A DNA stretch of 64,000 nt. It comes from Fibrobacterota bacterium (GTDB taxonomy: Bacteria > Fibrobacterota > Chitinivibrionia > Chitinivibrionales > FEN-1185). The stretch spans positions 24,925 to 88,924 of the forward strand of contig PLWQ01000025.1 of the NCBI GenBank assembly GCA_003165595.1. Reading direction: 5' to 3'. Under the pieces are notes generated by a model that was not told where the DNA came from, ran no database searches, and saw nothing but the letters and a program-made list of their open reading frames with translations. The position numbers and the translations under genes were made by a program. Below are positions 54,720 through 63,874 of the stretch, piece by piece; position 1 is the stretch's first letter; every line of letters starts with the position of its first letter.

Positions 54720-55997
54720 TTATCTTGGTTCCAGCAGCACCAAGACTTCGAGGCTGGGCGTTCCCGGAAACATGTCGAGCGGGACGATCTTGGAGGTATG
54801 ATAGCCCACGCGCTTCCATTGCTCCAACTCTTCCGGTATGATATCGATATTGCAAAAAATATGCAGGACTTTCTCGGGCGCTCGGTTGGCGACGGCTCCG
54901 ATAACGCCGATTTCCGTGCCCCGCCGCGGAGGATCGAGCACGACCATCTCGGGCCTGTCCCCGGGCGTGGGCAGAAGCTCTTCGAGGGACCGGCTTGTTA
55001 CCTGGCCGGCAAAAAACCGTATCTTTGTCGATGGGGGAATGTCTTTGCTATGGGCCGCCGTGTCCCGCGCGCGCCTGATTGACGCCGCTTCGCAGTCTAT
55101 TCCCCATGCTTCGCCGAAATGCTTCGCGAGATGCAGCGTGAACAGTCCGTAGCCGCAGTACAGGTCGACAAGCCGCGCCTGCGCGCAGCCGCCGCCGGCC
55201 ACGTCGAGCAACAGCGCGGCTTTCTTGAGCATCAGCGGGGCCATCGACTGATTGACTTGAGAGAACGACACCGCGTCGTACAGATAGGTGCGGCCGGCGG
55301 CTTCCTGCCGAAGCGTGTCGGGCCCAAACAGCTTCTTGACCGCAAAACGGCTTTCCGTCTCCCTTTTATCAAGGTAGTACTTGGAGCGCGACGGGTCGAG
55401 CACCACAAAGGCCGAGATCACGTTTGTGCCGGTCTTCGCAACCTGCCCGGCCAGGATCTTGAGCTTGCGAACCGTGGGGCCGTCGAGTTTGTGCATGTTG
55501 AAGATGACGCAGAATTCCTTATACGAGCCGCGTACAATCAGGTAGTTGCACCGCCGCGCCACAATGGCGAACAGGGGCTCGTTGAGTTTAGCCAGCAAAA
55601 ACTCGTACAGCGCCGTGTGCTGCCTCGGTTCGAGCCTCGCCTCGTCGCGGACCTCGACGGACCGCTCCTTTGACCCTTCTCCCATGGCAAGCAGGAACTT
55701 TTTGAACGCGAAAATAACCCTGCGTTTGGTGGTGGTTCTATACAAACGCGAGAACGGCGACGGCGAGAGCGGTTCCCAGTCGCCTTCCAGGCGCATCTTT
55801 CTGAAGAACTCCGTTATTGTTTTCTGCTTGAGGGCCATTTCGTCGCCGTAAGGGAGGGATACCAGCGGTGCCGCCCCCGTGATGGGAAGGCCGGTCCCGG
55901 CAATGGACTGCATGGTCTGCACAAAGGGAGACAGCTGGAGCGGGCGGGGGTCGGTGTGGTGGTCCATTGGGTATATCCGGTTCGAAGTGGTGGTCAT
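54720..55997 (-). CDS. TrmA/RumA-like RNA (uracil-5) methyltransferase family protein
   Basis: 425 residues. SAM-dependent RNA methyltransferase fold: FSQVNQSMAPLML (the family FxQVN motif), LVDLYCGYGLFTLHLAKHF (SAM loop), VVLDPPRRGTEIG, and HIFCNIDII where the nucleophilic Cys is kept although the usual SCNP surroundings differ. No TRAM domain and no N-terminal iron-sulfur cysteines. The N-terminal 80 residues are unlike RumA. Likely methylates a uridine in rRNA or tRNA, but which one is unknown. Start uncertain (MTTTSN at 55997 or the Met ten codons later). Confidence 0.8.
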   Translation of the reverse strand: MTTTSNRIYPMDHHTDPRPLQLSPFVQTMQSIAGTGLPITGAAPLVSLPYGDEMALKQKTITEFFRKMRLEGDWEPLSPSPFSRLYRTTTKRRVIFAFKKFLLAMGEGSKERSVEVRDEARLEPRQHTALYEFLLAKLNEPLFAIVARRCNYLIVRGSYKEFCVIFNMHKLDGPTVRKLKILAGQVAKTGTNVISAFVVLDPSRSKYYLDKRETESRFAVKKLFGPDTLRQEAAGRTYLYDAVSFSQVNQSMAPLMLKKAALLLDVAGGGCAQARLVDLYCGYGLFTLHLAKHFGEAWGIDCEAASIRRARDTAAHSKDIPPSTKIRFFAGQVTSRSLEELLPTPGDRPEMVVLDPPRRGTEIGVIGAVANRAPEKVLHIFCNIDIIPEELEQWKRVGYHTSKIVPLDMFPGTPSLEVLVLLEPR

Positions 55998-56037
55998 TGG
56001 TTGCAGTCTAGTTGACGCCGTTTCAAACGAGACCGGG

Positions 56038-56232
56038 TCATGCGCTCACGCACGCCTCAATAATGTTCTGCTTTCCTGAACGCGCTGCCTGTGCCATTTG
56101 GTCTGTCATTCTGCGGTCCTGGCCATAGAAGCGCCTGCAAAAATACACCGTAGCGTTATACACTATCAGCGCTTTCTTGAAGGATAGCAGATTATTGTAG
56201 CCGCCATGGGGAGGGATAATACCATCGGTCAT
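56038..56232 (-). pseudogene. Truncated four-helix-bundle suffix-domain gene
   Basis: 64-residue frame: IIPPHGGYNNLLSFKKALIV, then YNATVYFCRRFYGQ and QMAQAARSGKQNI. This is the conserved start of 'four helix bundle suffix domain' proteins, which normally run to about 200 residues. Here it stops right after RSGKQNIIEACVSA, and the continuing family sequence is not found in any frame before the methyltransferase start. It has a GAGG site upstream. I read it as a 5' remnant after deletion. The rest of the 55998-56282 gap is empty. Confidence 0.65.
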
Positions 56233-56282
56233 GTTGGGAGCCTCTATGATAAAGATAGATTATTGGGCGAGCGTGGCCTTGT

Positions 56283-57506
56283 CTATAACAGCGGATTTAC
56301 AACCCGCCCCATAAACAAAATGCTGCCGGTGGTGTTGTCACGGATCAGGAACAGGAAGGGGTGGTCGGCGCGGAAGAGATGTGGTTTATAATAATATACT
56401 CGGGCGCACCGCAGTCCCACCACGACGGCGGTAGCCGCCGCGGCTTCGGTGCCTTCTTCGTTCACATCGACAAATGCCTTGTGAATGACCTCGGAAATCT
56501 TGAGGTCTTTGTTACTACTCATGCCGGAAAAATCCGCTGACTCCTCGCTAAAAGCATCGGTTATTCCCATTTTCTGAAGAACCTTCTTGAGCACACATTC
56601 GCGCCTGGTCGTGAATTTCGGAAGATAGACTACAACCTTTTCCTGACGCATGCCGGAACATAATGAATCCAACAATTCGGCGCGAATTTCCTTTTCGAAA
56701 TCACCAAGCCCTGTTTTCGTCCTCGGCAAAATCACAATCATGGACAATTCCCTTCCCGCATAAGGCATATCGAGGATTTGAACCGACTTGTTTTCACCGT
56801 ACCCGAATTCCTTTTCGCCCGTGTTCATCATATTCAACTTTACCGAATCTCTTGCACTCACCCAGAACGGCATCTCCTTAGTCTTCGCCGTATCAAACTT
56901 TGTCGCCCACGCCCCCTTGAAGTAAATCGCATTTGCAAGAACCATTCGTGTTGAGGCATCCAAGACTCCCGGCCGAATCAATTCCTTGATCTTGTCGTTC
57001 GTCCTCCTCTCAACCCACGTATTTATCTTTGCCCTAGCCTTTTCTGCTTCATTTTTGTAGTCCGCGTAGTTAAGCTCCGCCCCATAATTCTTCCCCGTCA
57101 TTTCAAGAAACTCAGCCAAGAATTTGTAATCCTTCTGCATCCACAAACTGTTCGCCACACTCAGTTTCACGTTCCCTTGCCTCTGCGCCTCGTTGATCCC
57201 GGCCTGGAGTTTCCCGAATCCTTCGTGAAATGCCGTCTCATTCTTCCCGAAATGCAGCACCCGCATCATCTGTTTCCCGGTATTTCCCCGCGCACCGGCA
57301 TAGGTCATTGCAAGAGCCGTGGATATGCTGTACGGCGAGAAAAAGATATTGCCTTCGGCAGATTTCAGCTGGGCATACAGATCGAACGCAAACGCGTTGT
57401 TGCCGGCGACAATGGCGGATAGACCTGCCTCCTGCTGGCCAAGAGCCAGGCATGCCGGCAACAAACAAAGGACCACCGCATTTGACAGTATTCCGCGCTT
57501 TTTCAC
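56283..57506 (-). CDS. Exported serpin (inhibitory type)
   Basis: 407 residues from GTG at 57506, chosen for the GGGAGG site six bases upstream and because a signal peptide follows (KKRGILSNAVVLCLLPACLA); the longer frame is antisense to the kinase gene. Serpin landmarks: NIFFSPYSISTALAMTYAGA, LANAIYFKGAWATKF, MPYAGRELSMIVILPR, HKAFVDVNEEGTEAAAATAV and DHPFLFLIRDNTTGSILFMG. The hinge EEGTEAAAAT is of the small-residue type required for inhibition. Counting 17 residues from the hinge Glu places P1 at the Arg of GLRCA, predicting inhibition of trypsin-like proteases. Divergent from the transmembrane kinase gene. Confidence 0.92.
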   Translation of the reverse strand: MKKRGILSNAVVLCLLPACLALGQQEAGLSAIVAGNNAFAFDLYAQLKSAEGNIFFSPYSISTALAMTYAGARGNTGKQMMRVLHFGKNETAFHEGFGKLQAGINEAQRQGNVKLSVANSLWMQKDYKFLAEFLEMTGKNYGAELNYADYKNEAEKARAKINTWVERRTNDKIKELIRPGVLDASTRMVLANAIYFKGAWATKFDTAKTKEMPFWVSARDSVKLNMMNTGEKEFGYGENKSVQILDMPYAGRELSMIVILPRTKTGLGDFEKEIRAELLDSLCSGMRQEKVVVYLPKFTTRRECVLKKVLQKMGITDAFSEESADFSGMSSNKDLKISEVIHKAFVDVNEEGTEAAAATAVVVGLRCARVYYYKPHLFRADHPFLFLIRDNTTGSILFMGRVVNPLL

Positions 57507-57550
57507 GGTGAACCTCCCTTGTTGCCTCAAGTCCTTTATGTCCACCTGTA

Positions 57551-57579
57551 AATATCGATCGCTCGCTTGCCCAAAGCAA
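57551..57579 (-). promoter_or_regulatory. Candidate serpin promoter
   Basis: Reverse strand: TTGCTT (57574-57579), 17-base spacer, GATATT (57551-57556); start point about 38 bases before the GTG. It is in the shared region with the divergent kinase gene. Confidence 0.45.
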
Positions 57580-57695
57580 ATTTCATCTACCTTCTTCCCA
57601 AACAATCCTTCGCCATTGTAGAATATAGAATGGGTAACAGCGGTTTTGGAAACCCCGGAATGCGTTGTTTTCTTCCTCATTGCAAAGCTGCTATC

Positions 57696-59690
57696 ATGCC
57701 GAAAGAAAAAATCATCATCCGCCCGCAGGACACAAAGACCGTCCAGCTTCCCGGCACCGTGGCCCTGCCGGACGGCAAGCGGCCCGTTAAGCTCGGGTCC
57801 GGCACCATAACCTCGCTCATCAGCGCCGGCGGCATGGCTATAGTTTATGAGATCTGGAACCAGGAACTTGAGGTGAAGCGGGCGGTGAAGCTTCTGAAGC
57901 CCGATCACTCACTCGAATCCGAAGAGCGGTTCCATACCGAGATGAAGATCACGGCCAAGCTGCACCACCCGAACATCGTTGAGATTTACACCGTAGGAAC
58001 CTGGAGCGACCTGCCGTACATAGAAATGGAGCTCATCGACGGAATCACGCTCGAAGAGCTCGTTGAAGAAGCGGGCGGGCTGCCGCCGGAGGTGTGCACG
58101 TCCATCGGCATCATGGTGGGCCGTGCGCTCAACTATGCGCATAACCAGAACTACGTTTTGTACGGCAAGCGATACCAGGGCGTTATCCACCGCGACCTGA
58201 AGCCGGGAAATATCATGGTGGCGCGCGACGGTATTGCAAAACTCATGGATTTCGGCATTGCCAAGCCCATGACGGCCAGCATTCACACCATGGAAGGCAT
58301 GGTAATGGGTACCATGCAATACCTTGCGCCCGAACAGCTCGACGGCAAAGAGGTTGACGTGCGCGCCGACCTCTACTCCCTGGGCACCGTGCTGTACGAA
58401 ATGCTCACTGGCGTGCGCGCCTTTCCGGAAGAGAAACTGGGCAAGCTCGTGACGGACAAGCTGGCCAACAACTGCACGCCGCTCACGGATTTCTCGGTCA
58501 GAATACCTCCTTCACTTGTCGGTCTGGTCCACCACTGCATCAGGTACGAAAAGGAAAAGCGCATCCAGAATTCCCTGGAATTTTTGCGCGCCATCTGCCG
58601 GATTCACAAGACGCTCACGCTCAAAGCTCCCGAGCAGGTCCTCGAACAGTACCTTGCAACGAGGACGCGGGAAAAGCGTGTGGTGCGAATCCGCAGGAGG
58701 AGCATTTTTGTTCCGGCCATCCTGTGGAGCGTCACCGGCCTTGCGCTGGCGGCAGTCGCGACGCTGGTGGCGCTGCACTTTAGAGACCCGGCAATGGCCC
58801 GCAAAACGGTTGCGGAAATCAACGCCCGTTTGCAGCCGCTGATTGCAAGAATTGTTTCCGTGCGCGAGGCTGCCAATGCCCCGATCACGGGGTCCGAAGG
58901 GGCATCCGTTGATTCACTGCTTGCCTTGCAGATGCCCGCGCGGGCCAAGGACGTTGTTTCACAGATGCAGAAGATCGACGGCGCGGAAACGGACAGTCTT
59001 GTTGACACACTGCAAAAGAAGCGGCGGCTTTCCCCTGCCAACAGTCCCGGTCCGGATGCGCGCAGGCCTGCGGCCGCTTTTCCGAGGGCGGTTTTTCGCA
59101 CGCCCGCAGCGGCAGCGAAGCCTGCGTTCGGCGCCGCGTCCCAGCCGCTCATGGACAGGCTTAAGCAGCAATTGCACACGTCGGATGTAATGACCCTGTT
59201 TGCGTCGGAAGTGGAGGCGGGACATTTTGCCAACGGCATTGCTCTTTACAAAATGCTTCCCGCCGGCCTGGCGGATTCGAAGAAGGCGCTCCTGTACAAG
59301 CTGCGGTCCCAGCGGGGCGTGGGCGACAACGAAGGCGTGAAGTACTTCCTGATTGCCAACGACGTCAAGGACGGAGAATTCTATCTGGAAAAGGCCCGCT
59401 GGTATTACACCTCAAAAGACTATGCCCAGGCCTACCAGTATGTCCAGCGGGCCGCCGTATCGCCGGCCCAGTTTCTGGATTCCCGCGCCTTCCGGGAGAC
59501 TTTGCTGTATTCCAAGGCCCTCTGCACCAGTGCCCTGTACGATGCCGCACCCGGTGCCGATACTAAGAAAGAGGCGATGGAGGCCTGGTTCGATGTGAAA
59601 TCGCTTTTCAAGACGGCTCCCGAGCACCGGTATTACGTAAAGGCGGATTCGGAAATCAGGAGGATCAGCGCAAGCGTGGCGGCCAGGTAA
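57696..59690 (+). CDS. Transmembrane Hanks-type Ser/Thr kinase
   Basis: About 664 residues from the ATG at 57696 (MPKEKIII); the frame extends to 57567 but the extra part looks non-coding. Kinase domain about residues 25-310: glycine loop region SLISAGGMAIVYE, Lys in VKRAVKLLK, HRDLKPGNIMV, MDFGIAK, APEQLDGKEVD. One membrane helix (VPAILWSVTGLALAAVATLV, about 345-365), then an extracytoplasmic region with a low-complexity linker and TPR-like helices (YYTSKDYAQAYQYVQRAA). No PASTA domains. Divergent from the serpin and followed by a beta-helix exported protein. Confidence 0.92.
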   Translation: MPKEKIIIRPQDTKTVQLPGTVALPDGKRPVKLGSGTITSLISAGGMAIVYEIWNQELEVKRAVKLLKPDHSLESEERFHTEMKITAKLHHPNIVEIYTVGTWSDLPYIEMELIDGITLEELVEEAGGLPPEVCTSIGIMVGRALNYAHNQNYVLYGKRYQGVIHRDLKPGNIMVARDGIAKLMDFGIAKPMTASIHTMEGMVMGTMQYLAPEQLDGKEVDVRADLYSLGTVLYEMLTGVRAFPEEKLGKLVTDKLANNCTPLTDFSVRIPPSLVGLVHHCIRYEKEKRIQNSLEFLRAICRIHKTLTLKAPEQVLEQYLATRTREKRVVRIRRRSIFVPAILWSVTGLALAAVATLVALHFRDPAMARKTVAEINARLQPLIARIVSVREAANAPITGSEGASVDSLLALQMPARAKDVVSQMQKIDGAETDSLVDTLQKKRRLSPANSPGPDARRPAAAFPRAVFRTPAAAAKPAFGAASQPLMDRLKQQLHTSDVMTLFASEVEAGHFANGIALYKMLPAGLADSKKALLYKLRSQRGVGDNEGVKYFLIANDVKDGEFYLEKARWYYTSKDYAQAYQYVQRAAVSPAQFLDSRAFRETLLYSKALCTSALYDAAPGADTKKEAMEAWFDVKSLFKTAPEHRYYVKADSEIRRISASVAAR

Positions 59691-59740
59691 GCCTGCGGTT
59701 CGCCGCACCCACAAACAAAAAAGGGGCAGGCGCTACATTC

Positions 59741-60628
59741 GTGAAACCCTTCTTGGCATTGATTCTCGCTCTCGCGGCAACCGCCAGCTTTTCCCAGACC
59801 GCGCCCCCTGCTCCGGCTGCCTTACCCGACTCGGCGGCGTTCGATACTATTGCGGGCGATCTGCCGTCTCTCGTGGCGCCAAAGAAACATGCTTACTTCG
59901 TTGCCGGAGACATTTACGTGCCGCAGGGAAAGACGGTTGAAATCGCCGCAGGGACAGTGCTCTGTTTCAAGAATTTCACCGGGTTGCACGTGCAGGGCAC
60001 GCTCATTGCCAAAGGCGTCAAGAACACGCCGGTTGTCTTTACTTCCGAGCACGACAAGGACTACAACAAGCGCAGCACGGTGGACGCGGCTCCCTACGAC
60101 TGGAACGGCATTTACATCCACGAAGACGCGATCGGCACAGAGCTCTCCTATTGTGCGGTGATGTATTCCGTTGACGGTATCAATTCCCTCACCAGGTTCT
60201 TCAAGCTCACCCCCTGCGTTTTTCTGCATAACGGAAGGGCCAGCCTCACAATCCTGGGCGCGCAGTACCAGGTGACGGAAGAGCCGTACGAGTATTCGCT
60301 CACGCTCAAAGACGCGGCAGTCGCAAGCCCGCCCATCACCGTGCTCAAGGACCCTCTTGCGGCCACGCGAAACACGCTCCGGTACAGCGGCGCGGCGTAC
60401 GCGGCGGGCGGCTTTTTTGCCGCGGTCGTGACCGCCACCCAGCTTGTTTCGTCGCAACGCGGCTTCTCCGCGGTGTCAAGTATGAGCAAAGATAATCTTA
60501 CCCGGAATTCGGGCGCGGCCTGGGAAACGGCGAGGAACAAGAGGAACAACGATCTGGCGAATCTTATAGTGAGCTGCGGCGTGATGGGAATAGGGGTGGT
60601 GGGGATTTTCTGGTCAATGAGATTCTAG
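59741..60628 (+). CDS. Exported beta-helix-like protein with C-terminal membrane segment
   Basis: 295 residues, GTG start. Signal peptide (FLALILALAATASFSQ), then a short parallel beta-helix (DIYVPQGKTVEIAAGTVLCF; LHVQGTLIAKGVKNTPVVF; GIYIHEDAIGTELSYCAVMY), and a C-terminal hydrophobic segment (IVSCGVMGIGVVGIFW). The beta-helix pattern of 'barrier + substitute material' recalls bactofilin-like or pectate-lyase-like turns without catalytic residues. 50 bases after the transmembrane kinase gene and probably in its operon. Confidence 0.7.
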   Translation: MKPFLALILALAATASFSQTAPPAPAALPDSAAFDTIAGDLPSLVAPKKHAYFVAGDIYVPQGKTVEIAAGTVLCFKNFTGLHVQGTLIAKGVKNTPVVFTSEHDKDYNKRSTVDAAPYDWNGIYIHEDAIGTELSYCAVMYSVDGINSLTRFFKLTPCVFLHNGRASLTILGAQYQVTEEPYEYSLTLKDAAVASPPITVLKDPLAATRNTLRYSGAAYAAGGFFAAVVTATQLVSSQRGFSAVSSMSKDNLTRNSGAAWETARNKRNNDLANLIVSCGVMGIGVVGIFWSMRF

Positions 60629-60683
60629 GGTCGTTCTTTGTTGTTTATTTGAATTTTGTTAGTTTGTGAAGAAATCAAAATTA

Positions 60684-60824
60684 GGGGGACCTCTAAATAT
60701 TCAAAAACGCGTTTTGTCATTGCGAGCAAAGCGAAGCAATCCCGCGTTTTTGCAAAGAATTACGGGAGATTGCCACGTCGCTACGCTCCTCGCAATGACA
60801 TCGTGACAATTTTTAGAGGTTCCC
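60684..60824. mobile_element. MITE-like element with terminal inverted repeats
   Basis: 141 bases with no ORF. Left end GGGGGACCTCTAAATATT, right end (reverse complement) GGGAACCTCTAAAAATT, imperfect inverted repeats of about 14-17 bases, flanked on both sides by TTA, a likely 3-base target duplication. Inside are CATTGCGAGCAAAGCGAAGC (60718-60737) and its inverted partner CGCTACGCTCCTCGCAATGA (about 60779-60798), a repeat also present at 26783-26813. Confidence 0.6.
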
Positions 60825-60958
60825 TTAAGAGCTGGAAAGGGCTCCGCCCTTTAGATCCCGTAGGGAAAGGGCAAGCGACATAATGGAAGGTGCGAAGCAC
60901 CACTACTTTACCCTTACGAAATGAAATGAAAAAATGCCTATTGTGTCGCCCCTCCAAA

Positions 60959-60983
60959 CCTCCCCTCGCGGGGAGGCTTTTTA
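60959..60983 (+). terminator. Intrinsic terminator
   Basis: CCTCCCC (60959-60965), loop TCGC, GGGGAGG (60970-60976), then CTTTTTA. It separates the kinase/beta-helix operon from the lipoprotein gene. Confidence 0.85.
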
Positions 60984-61047
60984 CGGTGGAGATGTGAGCT
61001 GGTGACTTTTCGATTTACTAATGACTTCCGCACCAGGTCCCGTTGAT

Positions 61048-63789
61048 ATGAGCCGAACAATGTCATCATCAAGAATCATTTCAACACGGCTTTTCGTCCT
61101 GCTGTCCCTATTGATTGCCTTTGTATTCTGTTCCCGCGAATACAACCCCTTCTCCGATTATGCAAACGCGGGCTTGTACATCGTTCATCAAAGCATTCAC
61201 GACCGCGATACGCTGCAGATCTTTTCCACCGAAAGCCTTCAGGTGCGCGTGACCGTCAAGGAGCTTGTGGATTTGTTTTCCGTTTCGGCAAGCGCAAACC
61301 GTCTGTGGCCGGGCGCCGAATCGACCATTGTCGCGTCGCAGTTTCCCCAGGAGCCGTTCACGTTCTTCGTGTCGTTCTACGATACCGGATGGCAGTCGAT
61401 TGTTACCACCGTGCACAGGACCGACGCCCGCACCGTTTCGGACACGCTCCACGTGTACCTGAAATCGCCGCTGCGTCAGGACAGCGTTGTCGCATTCGTT
61501 CGGGATACGGTTCGGCTGCGCACCCCGCGCGTGAAAGACCGGGACGTGACCTACTACTGGTCTTTTGGTCCGAGCACCAGCTTTGCGTCGCCGGTGTGCA
61601 GCACTGCGGTGGCCGCGACATCCGCCTTCTACTTTGGAACAGGCAGCGTGTGGGTGTGGGACGGCAGGCACCTGTCGCCGGCCGACAGTTTTGTCTACTA
61701 TCTGCGCGACACGGTAAAGCCCTCCATAGTGTGCGTCAACGAGGAAATCGCGCGCAACGACACCATTTTCACGAGCGATTCGATTTTTACTCTCAGGGTC
61801 CGCATAACGGACGACCTCGGTCTGGGCGTTGACTCTGCATCCGTCAACGGGGTTGCGTTCGACGGTTCCTCGGGCGGCGTCTACTACAAACTGTTCGACA
61901 AAACCTACCTGCATCCTGCGGCGAATGCGCTTGCTTTCCAGGTTTTCGCACTCGACAATTTCCGCAGCGCCAATATCGCGCAAAAGACATACTGGCTCGC
62001 TTTTTCCGCAGCACTACCCCATGTCAAGAAGGTATCTATCGTGGTGGTGTCGCCGGCGGCCGACACCATAACCGTCAACACGACCCTGTATCCCGTGTCG
62101 GGCACGGTGGTCAACAACTCCCTGGATTCGCTCGATCTCTCGGTGTATCTGTCGGCCAACGGAAGCATCAACCCGCAGGTGCTCCAAATCACCGATGCGT
62201 CGCCCGCATGGGAATGGCCCGTTTCGCTCAAGCAAGGTCAAAATCCGCTGCGCATTGTCGCCATGGACAACCGCACCGGCACCACGCTCGACGAAAAGGA
62301 CCTCCTGCTTGTCTACGCCCCCAACGCCCCGGACTCGGTTCCGCCTCGCATCCTGAGTGTGTTGGCGAACGGCGAGCCTGCCCAGGGCGCGTTCACCAAC
62401 CTCCCTTCTGCGGCGCTGGCAATCGAGGCAATCGACGACGGCACCGGTATCGACACGCTCTTTGTGAACGGCGCAGCCGTTGCCGCGAGCGGCTTCTGGT
62501 ACTACGACACGGTGCCGCTTGCGCATGTCCCGTCGGGCAACCAGGTGGCGATCAGGGCTGTTGACAAAAGGCAAAATACGGTGCGCGAAGCCGCGGTGAT
62601 TTTCCGGAACAACGCGCCGATTATTCAACGGTTCCCGGCTTCCGCGTTTGTGCATGCAGACAGCACGTGCCACGACACGATCCGGGCCATTGACCCGGAC
62701 AACGACACCCTGCTTTTTCAGCGAACCGCCGGTCCGGCCGGTCTTGCGGTTGACCATAGCGGCGCAATCGCATGGACGCCGTCGGTGGCGGATACCGGCG
62801 TGCATTCCATAACGATCCGCGTATTCGACGGGTATCAGCCGGTGTTTGCAACCTATACCTTATATGTTACGCTGCCGGGCCAGGCTCCGCCAAAACCCGT
62901 TCTGTTCGCGACCCGCGCCGAGGATTTTCCCCTGTATCTTGTGGCGGGCAGGGATTCGGTTCACACAATCCTCAAGGTTGCCCAGGGAACCGGCATTCGG
63001 CCGTTCCTGTTCTCGGCGCGCATCGTCGGCAAGAAGGGACTGCTTCTCGACAATACGACCGACTCCGCCCTTTCCTGGACGCCCGCGCTCAGCGACACGG
63101 GCTACAACCAGATAATTGCAATTGTCAAGGACCAGTTCCCGAGCACCGACACCTTGTATCCCCGCATTCTGGTGGTACCGCCCCAGAGGCCGTGCTCGAT
63201 CTCGGTGTCGTACGACGCCGACACGGTGCAAAACGGCGCGGTACAGCTGAGCGAGACGCGACAGCCGTTTACCATGGTGTTCCATGTGAAGGATCCGGAC
63301 AATCCGCTCGTTGGCCGCCACAGGGTGACGCTCTTTGAATCCATTTCGCACACGGCAACCAACTTCGATTCGGCGCTCGTCGATACCTTTGTGTACACCG
63401 TTGACCCGGCTATTTTCACCGGCTACGATACGATCGTGGCCACAGTAAGCGACGGCGTGAGCGCCGACACGATCCGGGTGAGGCTGTATTTCGGCCTGCC
63501 GCCCGACACGCCGGCGGCGGGCTTTCCCCTCAACTTCGCTGTTGTCAATTCGTTCAATCCGACAATTGTGTTCTCCGGCGGCGATCCCGACAACGATTCG
63601 CTCGCCTACGACCTTTATTTCGGCAACAACCCGCTGTCGCTTTCCCTTATCGCTACCACGCCGGATACCGCCGCAACCGTGAACGGGCTTGCCGCAAGCA
63701 CAACCTACTTCTGGAAGGTGGTGGCCCGCAATTGGAAATCGCAGACCGCGAGCCAGGTTTGGCAATTTACGACAGGGAAGCTAGATTGA
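61048..63789 (+). CDS. Large lipoprotein with Ig/Cadherin-like repeats
   Basis: About 913 residues. Start uncertain: ATG at 61021, 61048 or 61063 are in frame, and all give the same signal peptide (TRLFVLLSLLIAFVFC, lipobox FVFC followed by SRE). The body is a chain of beta-sandwich domains: PKD/Ig-like parts with DxxPPxI-type linkers (DTVKPSIVCVNEE, DSVPPRILSVLAN), Cadherin/He_PIG-like domains (DPDNDTLLFQRTAGPAG ... AWTPSVADTGVHSI and ALSWTPALSDTGYNQ), and a final fibronectin-III-like domain (DNDSLAYDLYFG ... STTYFWKVVARNW). A cell-surface structural or adhesive role is likely; no enzyme domain is visible. Confidence 0.85.
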   Translation: MSRTMSSSRIISTRLFVLLSLLIAFVFCSREYNPFSDYANAGLYIVHQSIHDRDTLQIFSTESLQVRVTVKELVDLFSVSASANRLWPGAESTIVASQFPQEPFTFFVSFYDTGWQSIVTTVHRTDARTVSDTLHVYLKSPLRQDSVVAFVRDTVRLRTPRVKDRDVTYYWSFGPSTSFASPVCSTAVAATSAFYFGTGSVWVWDGRHLSPADSFVYYLRDTVKPSIVCVNEEIARNDTIFTSDSIFTLRVRITDDLGLGVDSASVNGVAFDGSSGGVYYKLFDKTYLHPAANALAFQVFALDNFRSANIAQKTYWLAFSAALPHVKKVSIVVVSPAADTITVNTTLYPVSGTVVNNSLDSLDLSVYLSANGSINPQVLQITDASPAWEWPVSLKQGQNPLRIVAMDNRTGTTLDEKDLLLVYAPNAPDSVPPRILSVLANGEPAQGAFTNLPSAALAIEAIDDGTGIDTLFVNGAAVAASGFWYYDTVPLAHVPSGNQVAIRAVDKRQNTVREAAVIFRNNAPIIQRFPASAFVHADSTCHDTIRAIDPDNDTLLFQRTAGPAGLAVDHSGAIAWTPSVADTGVHSITIRVFDGYQPVFATYTLYVTLPGQAPPKPVLFATRAEDFPLYLVAGRDSVHTILKVAQGTGIRPFLFSARIVGKKGLLLDNTTDSALSWTPALSDTGYNQIIAIVKDQFPSTDTLYPRILVVPPQRPCSISVSYDADTVQNGAVQLSETRQPFTMVFHVKDPDNPLVGRHRVTLFESISHTATNFDSALVDTFVYTVDPAIFTGYDTIVATVSDGVSADTIRVRLYFGLPPDTPAAGFPLNFAVVNSFNPTIVFSGGDPDNDSLAYDLYFGNNPLSLSLIATTPDTAATVNGLAASTTYFWKVVARNWKSQTASQVWQFTTGKLD

Positions 63790-63874
63790 CCGGCAGTGCG
63801 GCAATTGCGTTTTTGCAGGATTAGTGCTATCTTTAAGCTGGTTGCGTGTTCTAGACAACAAGAGGCGTTTTGGA

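Larger units (their letters stand above)
60629..61047. other. Gene-free region with MITE-like element and terminator
   Basis: About 420 bases. Contains the element at 60684-60824, then a GAGCTGGAAAGGGCTCCGCCC region, and a terminator at 60959-60983. The small frame at 60656-60883 crosses the element and is not a gene. Confidence 0.6.

Noticed and set aside
56283-57908. 541-residue serpin starting at 57908
   Set aside because: The first 134 codons are antisense to the kinase gene; the GTG at 57506 has a strong ribosome site and starts a signal peptide.
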